From assembly GCF_037975245.1 (NCBI RefSeq), contig NC_092568.1, positions 10,566,001-10,630,000 of the forward strand: a stretch of DNA of 64,000 nt. The letters are read 5' to 3'. The position numbers were made by a program, and so were the translations under genes. Below are positions 1 to 10,079 of the stretch, piece after piece. The notes beneath the pieces are model-generated. The model was not told the DNA's origin. It ran no database searches and saw only the letters and a program-made list of their open reading frames with translations. This DNA comes from Apostichopus japonicus (Eukaryota > Echinodermata > Holothuroidea > Aspidochirotida > Stichopodidae). Every line of letters starts with the position of its first letter. The first letter of the stretch is position 1.

Positions 1-1324
1 TTATAACAAGACTATCAATACAATCATTGTAGAAGACATGTAGTCTGATAATAATTTCTATTTATTCCTGCAAAGAAAAAGAGATTTCCTTGTAATTTTG
101 GTGTTATCATGCATTCGTGTCATCACGGGTAATTAATGTACACAGTACATAAATGCATATTTCAAGAAATGACACCTCACAAACATACTGAATGCAACAG
201 CATACTTTAATATTGACAGCTATGGTTTATCAACCTAGTTGAAAACAATTCATAGGTCCAAATTAATCATGTTTTAATGACCAGACAGTCCCTGGATTTT
301 TACGTGCCGTGCCCAGATTATAAAAGTCCCCGGAAAATTCCCTGGACGTGTACTGTCCCGAGAATATCCTTGAATTGGTAGAAAGCTTAGAAGTCTGAAT
401 AATTTCAATTTTTCCTGTTTGCATGACCTTCCATGAGCAGAAACAACTCAAACAGAAGTTGTGGTTGATTGCAAATTCAAACTTAAAGCAACCCAGATCT
501 TTACAATAATTACATTGCCTGTAATTCAAATCATAATAAGACTTCCAGTTACGTAGTTCTTGGGCATTAGATACAATTTTATGGACAAAATATGTTTTTC
601 AAACTGAGGTGTTTTACTCTGGGACATTTGACGACCATCCTTGATGCATTATAAGCTAACCACAACCAAATCCAACTCTTCTTTAAAGATGAATTTAGGC
701 ACCAAATTAAGTTTTTAGGCCTTTAATTAGAAAACACTGCTTAATAAACAGTTCAGGGTTGTAACTTTGCACCAGTTTTAAACATCTAAGGCTCATCATT
801 AAAAGTGGCTGGACTACTTATTCCAACACAAAGGCCACATGAAGTTAAAGGCTTATATGCAGTTATAAAATAAAACTCTTTGGGAAACATTGACCGTAGA
901 GTAGTTTCAAGGCCACAAATAACATGTTTACAGTATTACAAATCGGTCAACTTGTGCATATGGTGTCTATTGCTAACCAATGCACTATCAAGCTGTGCTG
1001 TTCTTTTAAAGTTAAAAGAACATAATTTGGTTGCATTTTTATGATTAATAATTTACAATGGGTTGACATTAATTACATTGAGAACTGTGTGAGGAGTCGA
1101 AGTCACCATCAATTACCCTTAAAAGGAGCATTGCAGAGGTATATGGAATAATAAATGTCTTGAAAACTGGACCAGCCTTAGAGCTGTTATCAGCTCTACA
1201 AGGTTTGTATTCCTTATTGGATTATGACATCAAGGCTAAACTGGAAGAGCTTCCTAAAGTCAGCAAACTGGGCATTACTATTAGTAATATTACTATAGGC
1301 CTAGCTATAGCCTAGGTACAGTAC
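1..1324. other. No gene seen (left edge)
   Basis: AT-rich sequence without a supported exon. The 88-codon minus-strand frame at 263-529 has no family resemblance and no convincing pair of splice sites. The minus-strand LamG-like gene at 2139-4137 must continue leftward past its donor at 2139, so a further exon could lie here, but I could not identify one. Confidence 0.5.
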
Positions 1325-1698
1325 TTAAAGGGTGTGAAGAATCGCGCAAAAAGAAACGTAAATCTAATGCTGGTAATTTGACCTAGTTTCAAATGAGGTG
1401 TAACAGAAGTGCTAAACACCACCATCAATCCCAGAAAATACACACACAGCTTGCTACCATCGGTAATTAGACACTAGTGTACAATCAGTACATACAGCTG
1501 CGGTCAATACCCACAGCACAGTTTACAAACGAAACAGCGATGGACATATATCAGGTCCAGCTAAAGATAACAAGGTATCACGTTTCATTACTGTCTGCAT
1601 TTTGTAGCAACACGAACAAAACGTCACTTGCAAGCAACAGAAAGTTAACTTTTTCAGATGGCCGCACACGGTTTGGGGCGAGTCTTCAATGCCTTTAA
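1325..1698. mobile_element. TTAA-flanked MITE, copy 1
   Basis: A 374-bp non-autonomous element bounded by TTAA on both sides (1325-1328 and 1695-1698). Its imperfect terminal inverted repeats share the core GAAGACTCGC (one end reads TTAAAGGGTGTGAAG, the other on the opposite strand TTAAAGGCATTGAAG). Four more copies lie at 4502, 23356, 24716 and 37329. A TTAA target duplication is the hallmark of piggyBac-type transposition. No transposase is encoded, and short reading frames inside are not genes. Confidence 0.85.
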
Positions 1699-2138
1699 CT
1701 AGCTGACCCTAGATGTCAATGTGAGGGGGGGGAGGGTGAAGAACATGAGTATCGTGTTATCTGAATGATTTCATGGAAAAGATATGGTCACCTTCCATTA
1801 CATAACCCATGATTTAACATATGCATACCACAACTGTAAATAAATAAATTGTATGAGTAAGCTGATCAAGCCTAACCTACCATAGTACTAGTGTGTTTGA
1901 GTACTTAGGCCTTAGCACTAGTATCAGACTACTATAGACCAGTAGTAGTACAAGGCTAACACTAGATCGATCGATTTTTGCACAGCTTTTAACTATTATT
2001 ACGCTGGCCTAAGTTAGGATTTTGGCAGTGCCCTTACTGCTGTATTTAGGGCTAGGCCTACGGAAAGTCATCGCTGTGGCTCTGTGATTTAAAAAATCTT
2101 TTATATACAATATAGCAGTTGGAGACTGATTCACTAAC

Positions 2139-2332
2139 CTTACTAAGTTCGAATTTCTGACCATTGAGCTCCACTGTGCCTATACTACAGTTCCGATTGC
2201 CAGGGTTATCAAACTTCCGGACCCAGAGAGATACAGAAATGCCGGCAGTAATGTCAGCAGTACCGTTTACTCTGACATTCGAACCACTGGAGTTGAATTT
2301 CATGGAATTGTTACCATCAGCCCAAGGAATGC
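2139..2332 (-). CDS. LamG-like domain exon (C-terminal half of domain)
   Basis: The acceptor lies after a CAG at 2333 and the donor is GTTAGT below 2139. The exon is 194 nt: two bases complete a codon, then 64 codons, ending in phase 0. The peptide runs from IPWADGNNSMKF through VRVNGTADITAGISVSLWV to GTVELNGQKFELSK. This matches the usual layout of LamG/concanavalin A-like jelly-roll domains, in which F.GsgsyVrv...dit.gisvs.WV is a core strand pair. It joins in phase (G|GC) to the exon at 4000-4137. The open frame extends upstream into the intron and by chance gives a hydrophobic, signal-like start (MMNSVKEVYYLLLS), which I consider pyrimidine-tract readthrough. The next exon, leftward, was not found. 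The fold call comes from pattern resemblance only; the parent protein is unknown, probably extracellular. Confidence 0.5.
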
Positions 2333-2689
2333 CTGGTGGATGATTAACAAATAATATTATGACGAATGACAACAACAAATAATAAACCTCTTTAACCGAG
2401 TTCATCAAGGTTGTAGTTATTTACCCGATCGTCGGTTGAACTGAAGTATGGCATTCTTGCTTACTCCAAATTGGAGGCTGCTATGTATCCAATCTAAACA
2501 TTCAGTTATTTTTTTTTTCAAACACTTCCACGGAGTTGCATATCTCATCGCAAGCAAACACTGATTTCAAATGAACAAACGTATTATTAGTTACGCAATC
2601 TTGCAAAAAGTACCGCTGGACATTTCCATTACACACACCTGTGAAGGTTCTTCGTCAATTCAATGTGTCCCCTTGGAGTTGAAGCAAAA

Positions 2690-3730
2690 GCAATACAATA
2701 ATAAAGATTTTCACTCAGTTTGACCTTTGACCTCTGATCTTTGGTGGGGGGGGGGGGGGGGCTGCGAGAAACAAGGGTTCACTCGGGGTATACCTTCCAA
2801 ACCAAGTTGGAAGAATCGACACGGCCGTTTATGAGGAGTTTGGACACAAAATTGGACACACACACGACGGCACAATGACACGCACACACACGGGACGGTA
2901 CCATTTCACCCCTCCCTCACTCATGGCGCAGAAAGCTGCGATTATGCCGCAGTTGCATACACGGATGTTCTTCTTAATAATTAGGTGGTTCCACATACGA
3001 AGTTTGAAATGTTTCCAATTTTGACTCTAATTGTTATTCTGATTGCAATGTTCGACCACAAATTACTTTTGACCACAATATAGTGTCGTTGAACTCTATC
3101 ATGTGTACCTAAATATCAAGTATGAAACTTTAATGCAAGCTTTCCTTTTGAAGTTATTGCATTTGCACAAATTACAGGATCTTTACTTCTGTTGGCCTCA
3201 AGTTACCTTTGATCTCCACAGGAAATACTTTATTTCTTGTACTCAAAGATTCGAATCCTCATAACAAAAATACAACACATCCAAAACATTTATGTAGTTA
3301 AGGTATTTGTAGCTACATTTTTCAGATATTGACCTATTTTGACCTGAAGTGACCTTTGACCTCCACAGAGAACAGTAGGATTATTGTAATCAGTATGGTG
3401 GTCAAAATACCAAGTATCAAATCCATGCACGCTTTAGTTTTTGAGTAATTGTGTTTATAAAATTTTTAAGACTTTGAAATGTCATGACTTCAAATGACCT
3501 AGCTTCGACCTTCACGAATTTCATTTGGTTTTTTTTACTCTTAGCTACTGGACCTATATACCAAAGTATGAAGTGCACACAAACTTTACTTTTGCAGTTA
3601 CCGTGTTTACAGATTACAATGTTTTCAGGCTTTGAACTTCTGTTGACCTCAAGTGACCTCCACCAATTTCAGAAGGCATCTTTTACTACGATATGTTTTG
3701 TACATAATAATTTTAAGTATCAGGGAACGT
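2690..3730. repeat. Diverged tandem repeat rich in TGACCTCAAGTGACCT
   Basis: A motif resembling TGACCTsAAGTGACCTTTGACCTCCAC recurs near 2715, 3200, 3345, 3490 and 3650, within loosely similar units of roughly 150 bp from about 3060 to 3700. The copies are old and diverged. A poly(G) run lies at about 2744-2761. No coding capacity is supported; the 84-codon frame at 3484-3738 is a chance opening. Confidence 0.55.
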
Positions 3731-3999
3731 ATTATTGATCCTTATCTTTAAACAGGACTGAATCTCTTAATAGGACGGATTCTAAAGTTAAGTGTGGAGA
3801 TATGAAATCACTGATGTGGAATCTGGCGGTTACCCCCCCCCCCCTCCATCCCCACCTTCACCAGTTATACAAAGCAGCATATTGATCAACAAACTGCAGT
3901 CTTTTTAATTCAAATTTTTGCCAAAACTGTTAAAATTTAACTGGGTTTTTAATATTTATTAAAATTTTTACTGAATTTTATTAATTGCAATTAACTCAC

Positions 4000-4137
4000 C
4001 CAAATGTTGTATTATATCTGAGCAATTTTCTTCAGAAGTAACTTGTAGCGTGTATTTCCAAGGTAAATTAAGTTTGGTGGTAACGTTATCCTGGTCCTCC
4101 ATATCCAAGTGAAACAAAGCTCCATTGTAAAGTTCAT
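4000..4137 (-). CDS. LamG-like domain exon (N-terminal half of domain)
   Basis: This is a 138-nt phase 1-1 exon. Its acceptor (ttgttacag) ends at 4138 and its donor GTGAGT starts at 3999. The peptide begins DELYNGALFHLDMEDQD and ends CSDIIQHLG. The opening NGALFHLD resembles the first strand of LamG-like jelly rolls (gyWpLD). Splicing to 2332 keeps frame and places IPWADGNNSMKF where the family has its second conserved strand, so the two exons support each other. The preceding exon must end in phase 1 and was not found; the signal-peptide exon at 15948-16019 ends in phase 0, so at least one exon would be missing if they share a gene. Confidence 0.5.
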
Positions 4138-4274
4138 CTGTAACAAGAAAATTATTACTAAGTGTTTTAGAAAATATAATGATCAAGACAAACAAACACA
4201 CACAACTTGGTTTTATTTATAACCAAACATATAGTCCTGTATATATTTCTAGCTATGTCAGCAGCTTTAACCCG

Positions 4275-4380
4275 TTCCTTCCCTCCTCCTCCTCCTCCTC
4301 CTCCTCCTCCTCCTCCTCCTCCTCCTCCTCCTCCCTCCCTCCCTCCATACATCCTTCCCTCCCTCCCTCCCTCCATGCCT
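4275..4380. repeat. (CCT)n and (CCCT)n microsatellite
   Basis: About 18 CCT triplets are followed by CCCT/CCTT repeats. This explains the poly-proline, poly-serine and poly-glycine frames that appear here in several readings; none is a gene. Confidence 0.95.
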
Positions 4381-4501
4381 CCATCCCCGCCCTCTGATTT
4401 CGTCTATACTTTAGCTGTTAATGTGTAGTTTTAATTTCATGGAAATGCGACGCTTTTGTTGAAATATTACTTTCCTCTGTGGATAACTGATTGAAACATT
4501 A

Positions 4502-4872
4502 TTAAAGGCATTGAAGACTCGCCCAAACAGCGTGACGCGCTCTGTAAAAGTTAACTTTCCGTTGCTTGCAAGTGAAGTTTTCTGCTTGCGATCGCTACAA
4601 AATGCAGACAGTAATGAAACGTGATACCTTGTTATCTTTAGCTGGACCTGCGATGTCCATCGCTTTATCGTTTGCACACTGTGCTGTGGGTATTGACCGC
4701 AGCTGTATGTACTGACCGTACACAAGTGTCTAATTACCGAATATAGCAAGCTGTGTGCGTATTTTCTGGGATCGATGGTGGTGTCTAACACTTCTGTTAC
4801 ACCTCATTCGAAACTAGGTCAGATTACCGGCATTAGACTTTCCTTTTTGCGCGAGTCTTCACACCCTCTTAA
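4502..4872. mobile_element. TTAA-flanked MITE, copy 2 (inverted)
   Basis: Same family as 1325-1698, in the opposite orientation, 371 bp, with TTAA at 4502-4505 and 4869-4872. The 126-codon frame over it is element sequence, not a protein. Confidence 0.85.
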
Positions 4873-5304
4873 GAACTACAGAAAACATTTTCAGTTGATG
4901 ACATCACTCATATCTGCTGTTGCCAGATACATTTATAGAATAGGACTATCACCAAATTATAAAATAAATAAAAAAAAGTCACATCTTCGCGATACGAAAC
5001 GCTATGACGATGTGGTTTTGACCTAAAGGTGGAGCAAATCTTGCTGTAAAGCAGTTATCTTTAGCCACCAGCATATTTTGGCAAAGTCAATAGAAAATGT
5101 ACTTAAATATTGTCGGCTATGTAACTGTGTGTACTTGCACACCAAGTTGCACCAAATTGCGACACTGAACAAATCATCAGCAGAGACTTCGATTGTATTC
5201 AAAGTTGACTAGTGACTACCAAATTCCCCATTTTTTTTTTTTTTAAATTTTATTTGGCATTCTCTAGTCTGCAGGGATGCCCCAACGGTATTATATCGTC
5301 TCAG

Positions 5305-5985
5305 TTCCAGTAACGGAGACGAGGAGAGGAAGAAGAGGAGAGAGTAGGGGGGAGATGCAGGCGCGTAGCGAGGAATTTGCTAAGGGAAGGGCGAACATAT
5401 AGGCCAATTATCAGAGCCGTAGATTCGGCATTGGAAACAATCTAAGTGTAGCGCTAAGCGTAAAAGAACATTTTGGCCGAAAATACCTCCCAGATCGCTG
5501 GAAATGGCACTTCCCAGACAATGCAAGCTGCATCTAAGCATTTTCTATTTTGAAATTACTAGCGATATCATAAAAACGTACAAAAAATGCTCAAGGGGAG
5601 GGCGGTCGCCCCCTTCGCCCCCCTTTGGTTACACGCCTGGGAAGATGAGCGGGAGAAAAGAGGAGGGGGACTAGAGGGAGGGGGTAGAGAGCAGCAGAAG
5701 AGAAAGTCATGTATTGAGTATAGAGGGAAAAGAAGAGAGCAAGAAGGGAAGTTCTAGTAACGGAGAAGACGACATGGAGCAGAGGAAGGAAGAGGAGACG
5801 ATAGGTTGAAGATGAGGAGAGTAAGATGAGGAGAGGATGAAAGAGGAACCTTGGGATAAGGGGGAGAAGCAGAGTGAAGGATAGAGAATAGAGCAGAAGG
5901 GGAGGGTGAATGAGACGAAGATGGGAACTGGAAGAAGAGAGAAGGAGAGGATTAGGGAGAAAGGCAGGGGAAAGGAGGGGAAGAG
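5305..5985. repeat. Polypurine (GA/GGA-rich) tract, interrupted by a MITE
   Basis: The plus strand is almost pure A/G from about 5305 to 5357 and again from 5640 to 5985, split by the hAT-like element at 5358-5639. The long antisense frame of leucine, proline and serine at 5591-6025 is simply the complement of this tract. Homopurine mirror-like DNA of this kind can adopt triplex structures; that is inference. Confidence 0.75.
5358..5639. mobile_element. hAT-like MITE with 8-bp target-site duplication
   Basis: The left end reads CAGGCGCGTAGCGAGG. The right end, read inward on the other strand, is CAGGCGTGTAACCAAAGG, giving imperfect terminal inverted repeats. The flanks are GGGAGATG (5350-5357) and GGAAGATG (5640-5647), an 8-bp duplication with one mismatch. 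CA-starting ends of the CAGxGGCGTA type with 8-bp duplications are typical of hAT elements. It is 282 bp with no transposase. Confidence 0.7.
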
Positions 5986-5993
5986 CTGTGGGC

Positions 5994-7250
5994 AGGGACG
6001 TAACCAGAGGCAGCAGTGGGAGCAACTGCTCCCTCCCTTTCAGTGTCGAAATTTTTTTTTAAACTATTATTTTTTTTTTTTTTTGGCATGATTTTTTGTC
6101 AGTGCTTTTTTGATCTTGAATACTCGTCAGCTCCGTTAACTCGATTATAATCGTAGTAACATTCAGGCCTACTGATTCAGCTACTTAGTTTGGCAGATGC
6201 TATTAGCTAAATTTAGCATATAGCCTATTACAAGACTACAGTTGGCCACTGCGTAATAAAACAAAATGTAGCCTACCTAACCGCATGGAGTGTCACGAAC
6301 CGTATGCACAACGACGTCGACAACGTGCGTTCTCATCCTTTCTATGATTCGTCTTAAGTTGTTGCACGAACAGCATGTTATGAAGTTAAGCTAGCAATCT
6401 TACGTGATAAGCACTCCCTATAAATAATTATTACACTGCTAATACACTGCGATAACTTTGCTTTTAGGCCTCTGCACATCTGGCTGTCTTACAAAATATG
6501 AAAGTTTATTGTCCATCAGTTAAGTTCGTCAAATGTATTAAAGTCCAGACATTGGACAATAAACAATAATCATCCTACTGGAAAATTGTAAAAGAGCACT
6601 AAGTTTGTCTTTCTGATATAGGCCTAATATGTAAAAGAACATGTAAAAAAATTCAAACAGGAAACACAATCTGCTGATAATATGATATCATATGATAATG
6701 ATGAAACTGGCAAAATATTGCACCAGATCGCAGCTATAAGGACCTTCAATTGTTCACAAATTTCTCAATGGGGAGGGGACACTCATATGACTAACGAAGA
6801 GAAAGTGCAAAATTCAATTGGTGAACGAAATCTTAGACTAACATTTGCATGAAATCCGAAAGGTTGACAGAAAACCCGCAATCTATATTAAAGTTTACGT
6901 TATTTACCTCAATAACATCGAGTATAGCGAAAAGCGAAAACTATCACTTTTAAATGGAGCCTATCATTGATTGCAGTCTACGATTCCTCATGCAGTATAA
7001 ATCATTCAATGCTATTTCCGCTTTCTTTCCCCTCCCTTTTTCTGTGTTGTCTATCTCTCTACCCTCCCCCCTCTCCCCCGCCTTCACCCACCACTCTCTC
7101 TCTCTTTCTATTTCTCCCCCCCTCCCCCCCCGCCGCTCAACCCACCTCTCTCTCTATCTCTCTCTTTAACACATTTGGCAGTGTTCTATCAAACCCGATG
7201 TTCAAATTCCATAAGTATGTTTCTTTAATCCTTATTGAGTTCTGCCCAGT
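5994..7250. other. No gene; degraded transposon end and CT-rich tract
   Basis: A lone hAT-like end (CAGGGACGTAACCAGAGG) sits near 5996 without a clear partner. Poly(T) runs follow at 6050-6085. A pyrimidine-rich stretch covers about 7020-7170 and accounts for the serine/proline/leucine frames there. I see no supported exon. Confidence 0.5.
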
Positions 7251-7813
7251 TTGACACTCAGTGATTATGGAACATCTTAACAGTTTGCGACATAAGTTAG
7301 ACATGAAGTGGTCTGATAACCCTCTGACTATACACTAACCTAATGAATTCTCTGATACCACAGACGGGGGGGGGGGGGGGGGTCCGTTGCCGCATTGCCG
7401 TGTATGTACCATATATATGTCAGAAGCATCAAAACTTGATCGTGTAAATACCTCAACCCCCCCCCCCACCCCAGGGCCCACCCTCCCACAGCCCGTCATC
7501 GTAATTAAACTAAGACAATAGAAACAATCAGTCAATACAACAAAAATTGAAATACAAACTGTAATTGATTTGCTGCGATTCGTTAAAAGCCTCTTCAATG
7601 CTTTGGTAGGTCTGTGAGAAAAAGGAAAAGAGAGAGAGAGAAAAAATGGAATTATAAGATTGCTGTTCTATCAAATTAGAGGTGATCACGTGTCAGGTTT
7701 GTTTACACAATCTGTTAGATTATAATAATGTATCATGGCAAACGGTCACGTGACTTGATGGATCTGACGTCATTAAACTATTCATGAAATTCCTTTCTAA
7801 ACCGTTTCTTATC

Positions 7814-8719
7814 TCTATTCTATTCTATGCTATTCTGTGCTATTCTATGCTATGCTATTCTAGTCTATTCTATTCTGTGCTAGTCTATGCTATTCTAGTC
7901 TATTCTATGCTATTCTATGCTATTCTATGCTATGCTATTCTATGCTATTCTATGCTATTCTGTGCTATTCTAGTCTATGCTATTCTGTGCTATTCTAGTC
8001 TATGCTATTCTGTGCTATTCTAGTCTATGCTATTCTGTGCTATTCTAGTCTATGCTATTCTGTGCTATTCTAGTCTATGCTATTCTGTGCTATTCTAGTC
8101 TATGCTATTCTGTGCTATTCTAGTCTATGCTATTCTGTGCTATTCTAGTCTATGCTATTCTGTGCTATTCTAGTCTATGCTATTCTGTGCTATTCTAGTC
8201 TATGCTATTCTGTGCTATTCTAGTCTATGCTATTCTGTGCTATTCTAGTCTATGCTATTCTGTGCTATTCTAGTCTATGCTATTCTGTGCTATTCTAGTC
8301 TATGCTATTCTGTGCTATTCTAGTCTATGCTATTCTGTGCTATTCTAGTCTATGCTATTCTGTGCTATTCTAGTCTATGCTATTCTGTGCTATTCTAGTC
8401 TATGCTATTCTGTGCTAGTCTAGTCTATGCTATTCTGTGCTATTCTAGTCTATGCTATTCTGTGCTAGTCTAGTCTATGCTATTCTGTGCTAGTCTATGC
8501 TATTCTATTCTATGCTAGTCTATGCTATTCTATTCTATGCTATTCTATGCTGTTCTATGCTGTTCTATGCTGTTCTATTCTATGCTATTCTATGCTATTC
8601 TATGCTATTCTATGCTATTCTATGCTATGCTATGCTATTCTATGCTATGCTATGCTATGCTATTCTATGCTATGCTATGCTATTCTATTCTATGCTATAC
8701 TATTCTATTCTATTCTATT
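7814..8719. repeat. TATNC pentamer satellite with 25-bp higher-order unit
   Basis: About 0.9 kb built entirely from five-base units (TATTC, TATGC, TGTGC, TAGTC). In the centre (about 7965-8485) five pentamers, in the order TATGC-TATTC-TGTGC-TATTC-TAGTC, form a 25-bp unit repeated roughly 18 times with almost no divergence. The flanks are simpler pentamer mixtures. All frames over it (tyrosine, leucine, cysteine and serine rich) are repeat readthrough. Confidence 0.97.
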
Positions 8720-8729
8720 GTTTGTGTAA

Positions 8730-9785
8730 AAATGAGAGGATATGACGTTTCGATCCTATATAGCAGGATCTTTCTCTGGTAGTATAATCATTTATCATTA
8801 ATTAATTAGTTCTCTCATTAAATGTCGGAATATCGTTATCCTAACAACACTATACGTATAAACTTACCCGCTATAGCAGAAATAAAAAACAATATTCTAG
8901 TTAAATGAACCCAATTATATACAAGAGGATTTTATGAAAGATCGGATCCGGGACATTTATGAAGGAGGGGGTACGACACCATAGGCCTCAGAGCTTTCTC
9001 TCTCGAAGAAAAAGGTATATATACAAGTTTCTAGAAGTCAAATGGTACATTCTGGGGCACACTTAGACTATGAAATGTATTTGAATTATACGGTTACTCA
9101 TAGACTTCGCTTCCTTTAAGTGACGTCATCAACATTGTTTCGTCGAGGTTTTAAAAGAAATTGTTGTTTTTGTTGTACAGAGCTACAGTTTATAGTGATG
9201 TCATTGGTTCATATTTTAAAGGAAACGAGAACTTCCTTTTATCGCAACGATTTATCAAAACATGCAGTGCATAATCATAATTTATTTGTGAAAACTTGTC
9301 GCTATGAGAAATTTCCCTCAATCCGAATTGACCATAACCTTCTGTTGAGAGTATATTCGCATTCTTTGTTGCATGTTATTCATCAATAAAAATCTAGTGA
9401 AAACAAAACAAATAATTGATTATCCAAAGTATCCCAATTGTTGAATTATATTGCTGACATTCACTCAACCCCTTTCTTTATTAATTGATGATGTTTGGAT
9501 TTTTGGATCAAATGGAAACCATCCTACAAATGTCTGCTTTCCTCAATCAAACTATTGCTATACAAGAATCATTTCAATTGGTCGGGCGAACAACTGTTTC
9601 GATGTTTACTCTCAGCAATAGCATCCACGACAACCAATACATAATATATAACCTCATAGACAGGGTGGTTACTAGCCACGTAACTTCATTTTTTTTGAGT
9701 TGAAAGAAAGGTAATCTCCCCACTCCCCCCCCCCCAACCGCCCACCCACACCCTACACCCATCCATCATATTAACATAATGTAAT
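8730..9785. other. No gene seen
   Basis: Unique-looking AT-rich sequence. The reading frames at 9120-9389 and 9485-9703 have no family resemblance and no bracketing splice signals that I trust. Confidence 0.4.
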
Positions 9786-9799
9786 CATACATATATACA

Positions 9800-9905
9800 T
9801 ACAAATATATATATATATATATATAATAATAATATATATAATAATATATATAAAAAATTATATATAATATATATATATATTTATATGTGTGATTATATTT
9901 ATATT

Positions 9906-9955
<50 letters not shown>

Positions 9956-9999
9956 CATATATGTGATTATATATATATATTTATATATATATATATGTG

Positions 10000-10037
<38 letters not shown>

Positions 10038-10075
10038 TGTGATTATATATATATATATATAGATAGATATAGAAA
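9800..10075. repeat. TA-rich microsatellite
   Basis: Long (TA)n runs interrupted by short GTGATTATA and ATATTTATA segments, which recur and suggest local duplication within the array. The tyrosine/isoleucine frames here are artefacts. Confidence 0.95.
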
Positions 10076-10079
10076 TATG

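Noticed and set aside
263-529. 88-codon minus-strand frame as the next LamG-gene exon
   Set aside because: The reading frame does not match the required phase 0 acceptor, and the peptide has no family resemblance.
2058-2408. Single-exon secreted protein starting MMNSVKEVYYLLLS
   Set aside because: The hydrophobic start coincides with the intron tail before a good acceptor, and the phase fits the upstream LamG-like exon better.
4411-4791. 126-codon minus-strand gene
   Set aside because: Lies almost wholly in a TTAA-flanked MITE; matching frames are broken in the other copies.
7784-8782. Tyrosine/leucine/cysteine-rich frames and a possible CRISPR-like array
   Set aside because: Pure pentamer satellite with no spacers; open in several frames at once.
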